Positions 25,861 through 34,394 of a DNA stretch of 64,000 nucleotides are shown in pieces. Numbering within the stretch: position 1 is the first letter of the stretch; each line of letters starts with the position of its first letter. The DNA is from Erwinia persicina NBRC 102418 (GTDB lineage: Bacteria; Pseudomonadota; Gammaproteobacteria; Enterobacterales; Enterobacteriaceae), in contig NZ_BCTN01000001.1 in the NCBI RefSeq assembly GCF_001571305.1, forward strand, positions 124,001 to 188,000, given 5' to 3'. The notes beneath the pieces were generated by a model, which searched no databases, was not told where the DNA came from, and saw nothing but the letters and a program-made list of their open reading frames with translations. The position numbers were made by a program, and so were the translations under genes.

Positions 25861-26625
25861 ATGAATACTGAACTCAGCCCATCCCCTGCCTACGGCCAGC
25901 TGCATGCCGCCCTGCTCGAACAACGCTCCCGCGCAGCGTCAGCGGAGGCGATTCATACCGTTAATCGCGCGTTACTGGCCGGAGAACGTGTGAGTGCGGC
26001 GTTTTATGACCTCAGCCTGCTTAAGCTCCTGCAACAGCGCAAAATTATGCCGCTGACAAGCTCTGAAACCGCCAGTGAAATCGCGCTGTTTATTGCAGAA
26101 CTCACGCCGGTGATCCCTGACCACCTGTCCGGAGAAGCCGAGTTTTGTACGCTCCAGCAGCGCGTCAACCAGCTCAGTGAGCATTTTCACTGGCAGCATG
26201 CCAGCCTGGTGCTGGTGCAGAACGCCCTGTTCGTTCGTACCTGGCAACACTGGCAGCAGACCTTAGAAACCCTGTTCAGCACCGGTGATCACGCCATCGT
26301 CTTTCAACGCCTGGAGCAGGTTTTGCATGATTCAAGTGGGAAAATCCCGGTACTGGGCGAGGCGCGTGAACTTTACCGGGCGCTGGAGGGGTTACTGATC
26401 CGCTGTCGCCAGAAGGCGGAAGAACACGGTGCTGAACAGACCGGGCTGGTAGGCTACGTGGCAGCCGCTGACATCGCGACGCAGGGTATTATCACTTTCG
26501 GTGCCACCGCAGAAGCGGTACTGCGCGGCCGGGCGCTGCCAACAGAAGCCCAGCTGGCGGCACGCATAAAGCAGCACCACGCCAGCGTAACCGACCGCAC
26601 CCATCCCTGGTTTGCCACCCTGTAA
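25861..26625 (+). CDS. Hypothetical helical protein (254 aa)
   Basis: I do not recognise this family. The predicted protein is soluble, rich in Ala, Leu, Glu and Gln, and looks largely alpha-helical. It lacks Cys-rich, membrane or nucleotide-binding motifs, and the C-terminus ends THPWFATL. The start at 25861 (MNTELSPSP) has GAGG seven bases upstream. It is monocistronic, sits 75 bases after the AraC gene and is closed by a strong terminator. No role is suggested by neighbours. Confidence 0.7.
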   Translation: MNTELSPSPAYGQLHAALLEQRSRAASAEAIHTVNRALLAGERVSAAFYDLSLLKLLQQRKIMPLTSSETASEIALFIAELTPVIPDHLSGEAEFCTLQQRVNQLSEHFHWQHASLVLVQNALFVRTWQHWQQTLETLFSTGDHAIVFQRLEQVLHDSSGKIPVLGEARELYRALEGLLIRCRQKAEEHGAEQTGLVGYVAAADIATQGIITFGATAEAVLRGRALPTEAQLAARIKQHHASVTDRTHPWFATL

Positions 26626-26645
26626 CCCTCTGTTTTAAGCCTTTT

Positions 26646-26671
26646 CGCGCCAGTGACAGGCGCGTTTTTTT
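26646..26671 (+). terminator. Intrinsic terminator
   Basis: Stem CGCGCC / GGCGCG with a 7-base loop directly followed by seven T, 20 bases after the hypothetical gene's stop. Textbook Rho-independent form. Confidence 0.9.
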
Positions 26672-26752
26672 GCCCGGCGCTGTTTGTAAATCTGCGCTTC
26701 AGGCGCTACTCTGGCGACGGTTTTCACTTAGCATTACGGGTATTCAGTCACT

Positions 26753-27391
26753 ATGCCAGCCCCCGCCAGACGTAAGAACGATCCGGAAGGATTAAAGAAA
26801 CGCATCCTCGCCAGCGCCCTGACCACTTTTGCCGCGTTCGGCCTGCAGGGTGCGCGCATGGAACAAATCGCTGAAGAGGCACAGACCACTAAACGTATGG
26901 TGGTCTACCACTTCAGTAATAAAGAACAGCTGTATATCGAGGTTCTGCACCTGGTGTATCGCGAGATCCGCCAGCATGAGAGCGGACTGAATCTGGCCGA
27001 TATGTCTCCGACCCTGGCCATCGCGCGGCTGGCTGAGGCCAGCTTCGACTATCACGTTACTCATCCTGACTTTATGCGGCTGATCTGTAGTGAAAACCTG
27101 ATGCGCGGGCGCTATATCAGTCAGTCAGAGACGATTAAAGCGCTCAATCAGAGTGCGCTGGAGGTGCTGGATGCCGTGCTGATCAGAGGGAAGCAGAGCG
27201 GGGAGTTTGATGCCGCCATCACCACCGTCGACGTCCATCGCCTGATCAGCAGTATCAGCTTTCATAACGTCGCCAATCACTACACCTTCAATGCGCTGTT
27301 CGGTGGCAGTGAAACCGGGCAGCAGAGCCTGGCGCGTAACCGGAAGCTGGTGGTTGATGCCACCCTGCGCTATCTGCGCGCCCCCGGTTAA
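26753..27391 (+). CDS. TetR-family regulator
   Basis: A 212-residue regulator. The N-terminal DNA-binding domain is LKKRILASALTTFAAFGLQGARMEQIAEEAQTTKRMVVYHFSNKEQLY. The ligand domain is helical with a His/Phe-rich segment (ASFDYHVTHPDFMRLICSENL) seen in the TetR group near RutR/NemR-like regulators. It stands alone between a terminator and the convergent phnE gene. No palindromic operator was found in the short upstream region, so its targets are unknown. Confidence 0.8.
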   Translation: MPAPARRKNDPEGLKKRILASALTTFAAFGLQGARMEQIAEEAQTTKRMVVYHFSNKEQLYIEVLHLVYREIRQHESGLNLADMSPTLAIARLAEASFDYHVTHPDFMRLICSENLMRGRYISQSETIKALNQSALEVLDAVLIRGKQSGEFDAAITTVDVHRLISSISFHNVANHYTFNALFGGSETGQQSLARNRKLVVDATLRYLRAPG

Positions 27392-27407
27392 CGTATGGCG
27401 TTGACGG

Positions 27408-27431
27408 GCCCGCCCTGGCCACCCGGCGGGC
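27408..27431. terminator. Hairpin between convergent tetR and phnE
   Basis: Perfect 7-bp stem GCCCGCC / GGCGGGC with a 10-base loop fills the 40-base gap between convergent genes. It lacks a T-tract and is a likely shared end. Confidence 0.5.
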
Positions 27432-28325
27432 TTACGGCGGATTCGTTTGCTGGCCAAACAGTGGCACCGGCTGCCCGCTGATGTAGCGCTTACGCAGCTT
27501 CGCGGAAATATAATCCATCATCATCACAATCACCACCATGATCAGGGTGATGAACATCACCACATCCCAGTTCCACAGCCGCATATTTTCAGCATAGACC
27601 AGCCCGATGCCGCCCGCCCCCACGAAGCCCAGAACCGCAGCCGAACGCGTGTTCGATTCAATCTGATACAGGCTGAGGGCAAGGAAACTGGGGAAGGACT
27701 GGGTGAAAATACCGTAGCGGTGTTTTTGCAGGCTGTTCGCCCCCACCGCATTCAGCCCGCGACCCGGTGAACGCTCCACCGCCTCGTGACTTTCGGCATA
27801 GAGCTTACCCAGCAGCCCGATGTCCTGCATGATAATCGCCAGTACCCCGGCCAGCGGCCCCATGCCGACCGCACGGACGAAAATCAGTCCCCAGATCGCC
27901 ATATCAATGCCGCGCAGGATATCCAGCAGACGGCGCACCACCAGCGCGACAGGCCGCAGCAGCGGTGATGACATCACGTTACGCGCCGCCAGGAACGAGA
28001 GCGGCAGTGCCAGCAGCGTCGCGGTGAGTGTCCCGGCGAAGACAATCGCAATGGTGATAAAAATCTGGCTGAAATAGTACGCAAACGGCCAGTTCGCCAC
28101 GTCATGCCAGACAAACATGCGCATAAAATAGTGTGCCAGCTGGCCCAGGCCAATCGTCAGCTGCTGCCAGCTGATACCGAACTGGGTAAAGAAAAACACG
28201 TAATAAAGCACAATCGCCCCGGCAATCAGCCCGGTGCGGCGCAGGTAAGCCCGCTGGATGGCAAACAGCGCCTGATGCTGCTGTTTCATTCCTGCCAGTT
28301 TTTCACTGCCGATCAATCCCATCAT
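27432..28325 (-). CDS. phnE2: Phosphonate ABC importer, permease PhnE (second copy)
   Basis: A 297-residue permease for phosphonate uptake. Six hydrophobic segments and the family loop SHEAVERSPGRGLNAVGANSLQKHRYGIFTQ are visible, followed by FVGAGGIGLVYAENMRLWNWD. It overlaps the other phnE by ATGA. Two different PhnE subunits in a row is a common arrangement outside E. coli and suggests a heterodimeric channel. Confidence 0.9.
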   Translation of the reverse strand: MMGLIGSEKLAGMKQQHQALFAIQRAYLRRTGLIAGAIVLYYVFFFTQFGISWQQLTIGLGQLAHYFMRMFVWHDVANWPFAYYFSQIFITIAIVFAGTLTATLLALPLSFLAARNVMSSPLLRPVALVVRRLLDILRGIDMAIWGLIFVRAVGMGPLAGVLAIIMQDIGLLGKLYAESHEAVERSPGRGLNAVGANSLQKHRYGIFTQSFPSFLALSLYQIESNTRSAAVLGFVGAGGIGLVYAENMRLWNWDVVMFITLIMVVIVMMMDYISAKLRKRYISGQPVPLFGQQTNPP

Positions 28326-29191
28326 AGCCGGTTCCCTTCCACCACACGTCGACGCACCCGGCCGGAAACCATATCCAGCAGCGAGACCACCAGGATAATC
28401 AGGATCAGCGTCATGCTGACCTGGTCATAGCGGTCGAGTTTAATGTTGGTCATCAGTTCCTGGCCGATGCCCCCGGCCCCCACCAGCCCGAGAATGGTCG
28501 ACTGACGGAAATTCACCTCGAAGCGCATAAAACCATACGAGAGAAAGACCGGCTTCACCTGCGGCCACAGGGCAAAGCGCATACGCTGGAGCGACGACGC
28601 CCCGCACGATGCCAGCCCGCGCACCGGCCTGTCGGAGGCGCTTTCAATAGCTTCATAAAACAGCTTGGTCAGGCTGCCTACGGTGTGCAGCGCCAGCGCC
28701 AGGAAACCGGGGATGACCCCAATGCCAAACGCCATCACAAACATCACCGCCCACGCCAGCTCCGGCATGGTGCGCAGAAAAGCCACGGCGGTGCGTATGG
28801 CGAAACTGACGCCCCGCGGCGTTTGCGTGTTGCTGGCAGCAAAAAAGGCCAGCACGCCGGCAATCATCACCGACACCAGCGTGGCGGCCAGCGCCAGCTG
28901 CAGCGTTTCCCAGATCAGCGGCAGCTGGATATGCAGGCGATAGCCCCAGTAGGCAAATGAACCTTCCGTATGACTGTCGGCAAACAGCTGGGAAACGTGC
29001 AGTACCGGCACGGTTTCAGCCAGATAATCAAAGAAGTTCGGCAGCGACACCCAGATGGTGTGCAGATTAAATTCAGCCAGATGGCCGGAGGCGAGATACA
29101 GCACCAGCAGCGTCAGTGACCACAGCAGCGTATCGCGCTTTTGCCTGCCGCGAACCTGCTGGTAATAGCGTTCAAAATCGGGATGTGTCAT
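28322..29191 (-). CDS. phnE1: Phosphonate ABC importer, permease PhnE (first copy)
   Basis: A 289-residue permease with the PhnE loop YEAIESASDRPVRGLASCGASSLQRMRFALWPQ and the motif GLVGAGGIGQELMTNIKLDRYD. It comes 63 bases after phnD. Its sequence differs clearly from the second copy, so the pair is not a recent duplication. Confidence 0.9.
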   Translation of the reverse strand: MTHPDFERYYQQVRGRQKRDTLLWSLTLLVLYLASGHLAEFNLHTIWVSLPNFFDYLAETVPVLHVSQLFADSHTEGSFAYWGYRLHIQLPLIWETLQLALAATLVSVMIAGVLAFFAASNTQTPRGVSFAIRTAVAFLRTMPELAWAVMFVMAFGIGVIPGFLALALHTVGSLTKLFYEAIESASDRPVRGLASCGASSLQRMRFALWPQVKPVFLSYGFMRFEVNFRQSTILGLVGAGGIGQELMTNIKLDRYDQVSMTLILIILVVSLLDMVSGRVRRRVVEGNRL

Positions 29192-29254
29192 GCGGATACC
29201 GGCGTCAAGGGCCGTCAGACGACGGCCCTGATCAGTGGAGAAATAAGCAGAGGA

Positions 29255-30178
29255 TTAACGGGCTTTGGTCAGCGCACGTTTCATATCAATAATCGCCTGA
29301 TAGTCGGCGACGGTGGCCGGGCCGATATGCTGCGCACCGCCAACGGCTTTAACAAAGCAGCTGTGGTGTTCGGTATCCAGCTTTTTGATGGCGGTGATCA
29401 GCTTCGCCTTGAAATCAGCCGGCAGTTTGTTGCTGACCAGTATCGGCCCGTTCGGGATCAGCGGTGACTGCCAGATAATACGAATTTTCTTCATCAGGTC
29501 CGGGTTACCGGCGCGGATCATGCGGGTGAACGCGCCGCTGGTGTAACCGGTGTTGTAATCCCCGATCATCGAAGCCCAGGTCACAGCCCCGTCAAACTGG
29601 CCGTTCAGCACGCCCAGCACATCCTGCTCGTGGCCGCCGGAGAAGGTGACGCTGGAGAAGTGGCCGTTATATTTATCGTCCACCGTGCCGCCGAACTCTT
29701 TCTTAAAGCTTTCATTGGGGATCAGGAAGCCGGAAGTGGAATCCGGATCCGCCATACCGAAGGATTTGCCTTTCAGGTCAGCCAGCGTTTTGTACGGGCT
29801 GTCGGCTTTGACCACCACCACCGAGTGGTAGCCGCGTGATTTATCCGCGTCATCCACGACGATGCCGACCACGTCGACCGCCTTAGGATCGTTAATGTAC
29901 ACCGAGGCATAAGACGAGGGTGACATACTCAGCACCATATCGACCTTGCCGCCAATCAACCCCTGGATCACGCCTGAGTAATCAGACGAGTTACGCAGTT
30001 TGGTATCCACGTTCAGCTCTTTGTCGAAGAAGTCTTTCACGCACTGGTTATCACCAATCTGCTGCGTGGCATTCTGACCGCCGAGGATACCTAAGTTCAG
30101 TTCTTTTGGTGCATCGGCGGCGTTAACGCTGGCTGCCATAACACTACTGATTACCGCTGCGAGAATGATTTTTTTCAT
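29255..30178 (-). CDS. phnD: Phosphonate-binding periplasmic protein PhnD
   Basis: A 307-residue periplasmic binding protein. The signal peptide ends SVNA at residue 20. Mature start KELNLGILGGQNATQQIGDN and the ligand-loop stretches VLSMSPSSYASVY, GMADPDSTSGFLIPNESF and GAVTWASMIGDYNTGYTSG are those of PhnD, which binds aminoalkylphosphonates. The second gene of phnC-D-E-E under PhoB control. Confidence 0.93.
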   Translation of the reverse strand: MKKIILAAVISSVMAASVNAADAPKELNLGILGGQNATQQIGDNQCVKDFFDKELNVDTKLRNSSDYSGVIQGLIGGKVDMVLSMSPSSYASVYINDPKAVDVVGIVVDDADKSRGYHSVVVVKADSPYKTLADLKGKSFGMADPDSTSGFLIPNESFKKEFGGTVDDKYNGHFSSVTFSGGHEQDVLGVLNGQFDGAVTWASMIGDYNTGYTSGAFTRMIRAGNPDLMKKIRIIWQSPLIPNGPILVSNKLPADFKAKLITAIKKLDTEHHSCFVKAVGGAQHIGPATVADYQAIIDMKRALTKAR

Positions 30179-30216
30179 TGCTGAGTTCCGTGTCCCATAA
30201 AAGTAGTATTGCCCGG

Positions 30217-31065
30217 TCAGGCCTGGAGGTCTTCGTTACGTTGAGAAATGTCGTCGCCGTAAAGCACGTGCAGCAGATCGTCCGTCAGCTCCGCGGGGTT
30301 CCCGTCAAACACAATACGGCCCTTAGCAATGCCGATGGCGCGCGTGCAGTACTCCTTCACCAGCTCTACCGAGTGCAGGTTGACCATCACGCTGATCCCG
30401 TTGTGACTCACCTGGCGCAGCACATCCATAATGCGTCGGGTGTTTTTCGGGTCGAGGGAGGCCACCGGCTCATCGGCCAGTAAAATTTTTGGGTTCTGCA
30501 TCAGCGCACGGCAGATAGCCACCCGCTGCATCTGCCCGCCGGAGAGATTTTCCGCACGCTGTAACGCCTGGGGCAGCATATTCAGCCACTCCAGCAGGCC
30601 AATGGCGCGGGCGCGGTCTGCGTCGGGGAAGATTTTAAAGAAGGATTTCAGGGTCGACGTCTGGCTCAGGCGGCCCAGCAGAACATTGGTCAGCACATCC
30701 AGCCGCGGTACCAGGCAGAAGTCCTGGAAAATCATGCCGCATTCGCTGCGCCACTGGCGCATCTGCCGGGTATTCAGCTCAACGATGTTCTGCTGCTGCC
30801 CATTTTCATGGAAGTTGAGGATCTCGCCTTCGCTGGCCGGGATGGTGCCATTGAGCACGTGCAAAAGGGTCGATTTGCCTGCGCCGCTGCGGCCAATGAC
30901 GGCCACCAGTTCCCCGCCATGCAGGTCAAAATTAATATCCTGCAGGACGCGACTCTGCGTGCCGTAAGATTTGCCTAATCCCTTTACCGCCAGCACTTTC
31001 GGGCGCAGAGCAGCCTGCGGCACCGTCTGCTGCTCGGAAGCAATCTTCAATAATGCCTGTGCCAT
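30217..31065 (-). CDS. phnC: Phosphonate ABC importer, ATPase PhnC
   Basis: A 282-residue ABC ATPase with Walker A GRSGAGKS, signature LSGGQMQR and Walker [14 protein letters not shown]. The [24 protein letters not shown] segment is typical of PhnC. It is the first gene of the transporter operon, 59 bases downstream of the nearer of two Pho boxes. The N-terminal 25 residues before the domain are longer than in E. coli. Confidence 0.92.
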   Translation of the reverse strand: MAQALLKIASEQQTVPQAALRPKVLAVKGLGKSYGTQSRVLQDINFDLHGGELVAVIGRSGAGKSTLLHVLNGTIPASEGEILNFHENGQQQNIVELNTRQMRQWRSECGMIFQDFCLVPRLDVLTNVLLGRLSQTSTLKSFFKIFPDADRARAIGLLEWLNMLPQALQRAENLSGGQMQRVAICRALMQNPKILLADEPVASLDPKNTRRIMDVLRQVSHNGISVMVNLHSVELVKEYCTRAIGIAKGRIVFDGNPAELTDDLLHVLYGDDISQRNEDLQA

Positions 31066-31123
31066 ATGTCTACCGTCGTCAGGTTGCGCGTGATTCGCTG
31101 TGGCCCTATTAACTATGCTGACG

Positions 31124-31141
31124 GTGAAACTTTAATGACAG
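31124..31141 (-). promoter_or_regulatory. Pho box 1 (PhoB site) for phnCDEE
   Basis: On the minus strand CTGTCATTAAAGTTTCAC has a perfect CTGTCAT half and a 4-base AT-rich spacer, then a weaker half. It lies 59-76 bases before the phnC start. Confidence 0.75.
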
Positions 31142-31145
31142 GGGG

Positions 31146-31163
31146 GTGATGGAAAAATGACAG
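31146..31163 (-). promoter_or_regulatory. Pho box 2 (PhoB site) for phnCDEE
   Basis: On the minus strand CTGTCATTTTTCCATCAC. Its perfect CTGTCAT half is exactly 22 bases from the one in Pho box 1, two DNA turns, the spacing PhoB dimers use when stacked on one face. Confidence 0.75.
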
Positions 31164-31409
31164 GCTTCTTATCACTTTCACTATGATGTGTTGCGTCCTG
31201 CACGCGAAAGCAGAAGTCAGGTTTAATCATTAATAAAGGAAAGTAAAGAGTTTCACTACTGGCATTCCAGATAAATATCACCATACTCTCAACAAAATGG
31301 GAACGACTTAAACCGGTTAAAATAAGCTTTTAGTAACACTATTTCCGCAACTGTCACTACAAACTAAACACGCGCCCCGAAAGCCACATTAAATCAGGAG
31401 GAACAGGTA

Positions 31410-31493
31410 GTGGATACTCAGAGCGAATGCGGCAGCGCGAGTTCTACCGATAAAGGTTTAATTCAGATTTTGAACTTATCAGTATGTCAGTGA
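31410..31493 (+). CDS. Candidate 27-codon small ORF with perfect Shine-Dalgarno
   Basis: A GTG-started frame of 27 codons (begins DTQSECGSASSTDKGL after the start, ends LSVCQ). AGGAGG (31396-31401) lies eight bases before the start, the best ribosome site in the region. It has two Cys and no hydrophobic helix, and the product is unrecognised. It overlaps the minus-strand candidate below. It could be a leader peptide for the AT-rich unit to its right, or chance. Confidence 0.35.
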   Translation: MDTQSECGSASSTDKGLIQILNLSVCQ

Positions 31494-31596
31494 ATGTGTT
31501 TTTGACCTCCCGTATCTTTCCACTGGGAAGAAGCCCATCATTGTTCTGATACAGCCTGATCTTGCGATTACAAGGGCCCATAAAAAAGACCAGCAT
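31444..31596 (-). CDS. Candidate 50-codon small ORF with perfect Shine-Dalgarno
   Basis: A minus-strand frame of 50 codons from ATG 31596, with AGGAGG (31606-31611) nine bases upstream. Another ATG three codons earlier abuts that site and is less likely. The product is basic (begins MLVFFMGPCNRKIRLYQ) with no clear domain. It overlaps the plus-strand small ORF on the opposite strand and lies upstream of the Pho boxes of phnC. Function unknown. Confidence 0.35.
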   Translation of the reverse strand: MLVFFMGPCNRKIRLYQNNDGLLPSGKIREVKNTFTDILISSKSELNLYR

Positions 31597-31851
31597 CTTT
31601 TTCATCCTCCTTTTTATTCCACTTTTCGTGACGTGTGAATCATCCTGTATTCAGATCCCGGATTATCAGGCAATAATTAAACAGGATCAGGCTATCTGAC
31701 GCTGTTTAAAGCCTATTATAATAGACTGAAGCCGAATCGTCAGCAGTATATAACCTTATGCTTTTCATGCGATATTGCAGAGAGACATAGATATATTGTC
31801 TGCACGATTTCCCTATGTCTGTATTCCATGAATAGTTAAAAGGTGCTGTCT

Positions 31852-32679
31852 ATGAGCAAAGTTTGGTTTATCACCGGGGCAACACGCGGAATTGGCGCCG
31901 ATATTGCCAAAGCCGCCCTGGCTGCGGGCGACAAAGTCGTTGCCACTGGTCGCCAGAAAGAAAGCGTAACCCGGGCTCTTGGTTCATCAGAACGTTTACT
32001 GGCACTCAGCCTTGACGTAACTGATGAGCAACAGGCGCAGGCTACTGTACAGGCGGCAATCAGCCATTTTACGCAGATTGATATCGTGGTTAATAATGCC
32101 GGGTTTGCCGTTCTGGGTGCGCTGGAAGAGACGACAAATGCGGAAGTTCGTCGTCAGTTTGATACTAATGTATTTGGCCTGTTAAACGTAACCCGCGCCG
32201 TTTTGCCCGTGATGCGTGCCCGAAAAAGTGGCCATATTTTTAACCTTTCATCACTGGCAGGTTTTTATGGTGATGCCGGAGTTTCAAGCTATTGCGGCAC
32301 TAAATTTGCCGTTGAGGGCATATCCGAAAGTCTGGCGAAAGAGGTTGCGCCACTGGGGATTCATGTAACCATTGTTGAACCGGGTTATTTCCGAACCGAG
32401 TTTTTGACTGAGAACTCTGTCGTTTACACAGAAAATATTATTGCTGCGTATGATGCAACGTCTGGTGAAACCCGTCGGGCAACCAGAGCCGTTGACGGCA
32501 AACAGGCTAACGACCCTAAGAAGCTGGCGCAAGCTTTACTCAGACTAGCTAATGAACAGCAACCACCATTGCGTTTCACCGCGGGTGCTGATGCAACCGA
32601 GATATATGATCGTGTCCTGGTGGAAAAAAAGCATGAACTTGATTTGTGGCGGACACTTTCTGATTCACTTGCTTTTTAA
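31852..32679 (+). CDS. SDR-family oxidoreductase
   Basis: A 275-residue classical short-chain dehydrogenase. The NAD(P) motif is TGATRGIGADIAKAAL (residues about 8-20), the structural motif NNAG is VVNNAGFAVLG, and the catalytic Ser-Tyr-Lys are in FNLSSLAGFYGDAGVSSYCGTKFAVEG. ATRQ after the second strand (VVATGRQKES) suggests NADP(H) preference. The ATG at 31852 is chosen because the fold begins at MSKVWFITGA and AAAAGG precedes it. It sits in an AT-rich accessory stretch upstream of a DUF4334 gene with a 346-base gap, so the two may be separately transcribed. Substrate unknown. Confidence 0.85.
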   Translation: MSKVWFITGATRGIGADIAKAALAAGDKVVATGRQKESVTRALGSSERLLALSLDVTDEQQAQATVQAAISHFTQIDIVVNNAGFAVLGALEETTNAEVRRQFDTNVFGLLNVTRAVLPVMRARKSGHIFNLSSLAGFYGDAGVSSYCGTKFAVEGISESLAKEVAPLGIHVTIVEPGYFRTEFLTENSVVYTENIIAAYDATSGETRRATRAVDGKQANDPKKLAQALLRLANEQQPPLRFTAGADATEIYDRVLVEKKHELDLWRTLSDSLAF

Positions 32680-33025
32680 ATGATGCGCTTTGTTTCACAG
32701 CCACTTATATAATATTATTTTTATCACTGCGGGTAACTTAACGATGACCACTCGGAATATCACTGGCAGTGATTATTACGGAGAGCAGTTACTATATTGA
32801 ACCGTTAGTTTCATTTATTAATGCAGATTATGCAAGGCACTTAAAACTGTCTCCAACAGGATGCTTATTTTTCGCCTGCACCTGATAAGCACTCAAACCT
32901 GGCATAGGCTTGTATCGACGTTAATAATTCACTAATTGTTATATCATGTGACAATATATATTACATATTACGTTCTTTCATCGGTATATCTGTTGCTATC
33001 TCTACAATACAAACAGGATTAAATT
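32680..33025. other. 346-base AT-rich spacer
   Basis: No coding frame seen. It contains a perfect 6-3-6 hairpin ATCACT-GGC-AGTGAT (32759-32773). Just before the DUF4334 gene are TTGTTA and TATATT-like elements about 17 bases apart (around 32936-32965), a plausible promoter for that gene. Confidence 0.45.
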
Positions 33026-33529
33026 ATGAACGCAAAAGTAAAATTTGACGCTTTTAAAGCACAAAGAGTATTCAGCTCAGATCAGGTATTGTTGAATTTT
33101 TTTGACTCATTACCCCCCGTCAGAGTTGATGAAATTCAGTCAATATGGGCCGGAGGAGACTTTGATACCGGACACTGGGCCACCCGCTCCCTTGATGAAG
33201 TAAAATGGTTCGGGAAATGGTTCCGTAGTGCTTCAGATGCCATGCCCCTGGTCTGCTATGATGACAAAGGCAATCTGTACTCTAATAAAATGATGAAGGG
33301 AGAGGCTTCTCTCTGGCAAATTGCCTTTCGTGGGAAAATCTCAGCAACGATGGTCTACGATGGCGTACCAATCTTTGACCACTTCCGTAAAGTGGATGAT
33401 GACACATTATTGGGGATCATGGATGGTAAATCCTTCGAAGGAGCACCGGACATTGTTCAGGATGGCCATTATTATTTCTTCTATTTAGAAAGAGTTGAGA
33501 AAATGCCCGCCCCATTTATTGACGCTTAA
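33026..33529 (+). CDS. GXWXG/DUF4334 domain protein
   Basis: A 167-residue protein with the two-part GXWXG plus DUF4334 architecture. The N-terminal part has IWAGGDFDTGHWATRSLDEVKWFGKWF, where the GXWXG-type motif and the Trp residues fall. The C-terminal part has VYDGVPIFDHFRKVDDDTLLGIMDGK and ends HYYFFYLERV. AGGA lies before the ATG and a clear terminator follows. The family is lipocalin-like and of unknown function; a small hydrophobic ligand is a guess. Confidence 0.78.
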   Translation: MNAKVKFDAFKAQRVFSSDQVLLNFFDSLPPVRVDEIQSIWAGGDFDTGHWATRSLDEVKWFGKWFRSASDAMPLVCYDDKGNLYSNKMMKGEASLWQIAFRGKISATMVYDGVPIFDHFRKVDDDTLLGIMDGKSFEGAPDIVQDGHYYFFYLERVEKMPAPFIDA

Positions 33530-33606
33530 AACGGTTCAACCTGTCCGTTGATACAGCACTGAGCGATACATAATAATTTCTCAGTCTGTGGCTTACCGTA
33601 GTGAAT

Positions 33607-33631
33607 GGGGGAAAGAGCACCCCCGTTTTTT
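33607..33631 (+). terminator. Intrinsic terminator after the DUF4334 gene
   Basis: GGGGG-aaagagca-CCCCC followed by G and six T, reading rightward toward the convergent tenA gene. Confidence 0.8.
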
Positions 33632-33704
33632 CTGATTTTTCCTGCCATAACAGCAGAATCGTTCCCTCCTGTCCTGCCACATTCTCTTTTCAGCAGATTT
33701 AATC

Positions 33705-34343
33705 TTATTGATACACTGCATCAAAAAATGCCAGTTCCAGCCTGACTGCACGCTGGAAAAAATCCTCGCACAACGACCGTTGTTCAGGCCCGACGCGATC
33801 CAGTTCGTGGCGTAAAAAGGCGACAAATTCGCAAAAATCAGGGTTATTGTGCAGGGTAATCCACTCAGCATGAACGAAACTGGCAGGGAGCATTTCTGGT
33901 GCCTGTGACGCCCAGTCAAGATACAACCACTCGGCTACATTCAGAACCGTCAGGATGGCAGCATAGGAACGGGTGGCGGCAGCTTCCAGCATAATCGCTT
34001 TGAATCCTACCGTCGGTGCCGTGTCAGACTGCACATTGCGCTGCTGCTCACTGACGCCCAATGCCGCAAATGCGCGAAGAAAATAGGTATTCTCTTCGGA
34101 TGACACCATACCGGCGCAGCGGCCAAAACACAGGCGCGCGGCAGGCGTGTCGGCGCAGGCAATAGCTGATCCGACTAAGGTCAAAAAACTGTCGAGAAAA
34201 CGATAATCCTGCACCAGGTAGTTGATCATCACCTGGTGGTTAATGCTGCCGTCATACAGCTCCCGGACAAAACGATGCGTGACGGCCTGTGACCATTGTG
34301 ACTGACTCAGGGTACGGAGGGTATCGGTAAATCGGCTGGTCAT
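33705..34343 (-). CDS. TenA-family thiaminase II homologue (TenA_E type)
   Basis: A 212-residue TenA-fold protein. Where the first tenA has the active-site Cys, this one has Glu in VLNVAEWLYLDWA, which marks the TenA_E clade. Asp in YLVQDYRFLDSF and the late RLELAFF match the conserved acids. AAGGA precedes ATG 34343. It is alone behind a second TPP riboswitch (34395-34488), so it too belongs to thiamine salvage. TenA_E proteins act on related amino- or formylated pyrimidine intermediates, so the two enzymes may handle consecutive or alternative breakdown products. Confidence 0.87.
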   Translation of the reverse strand: MTSRFTDTLRTLSQSQWSQAVTHRFVRELYDGSINHQVMINYLVQDYRFLDSFLTLVGSAIACADTPAARLCFGRCAGMVSSEENTYFLRAFAALGVSEQQRNVQSDTAPTVGFKAIMLEAAATRSYAAILTVLNVAEWLYLDWASQAPEMLPASFVHAEWITLHNNPDFCEFVAFLRHELDRVGPEQRSLCEDFFQRAVRLELAFFDAVYQ

Positions 34344-34394
34344 TGGGTAGTCCTTTTAGCAGAGACTACCGGCAAAAGTCAGGTAAGCTGCCCC

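Larger units (their letters stand above)
31066..31851. other. 786-base AT-rich regulatory stretch between phnC and the SDR gene
   Basis: It contains two Pho boxes near the left end and two candidate small ORFs on opposite strands in the centre (31410-31493 plus, 31444-31596 minus), each with a perfect AGGAGG. The right end holds the promoter side of the SDR gene, with TATAAT-like stretches. AT-richness contrasts with the operons on both sides. Confidence 0.5.
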
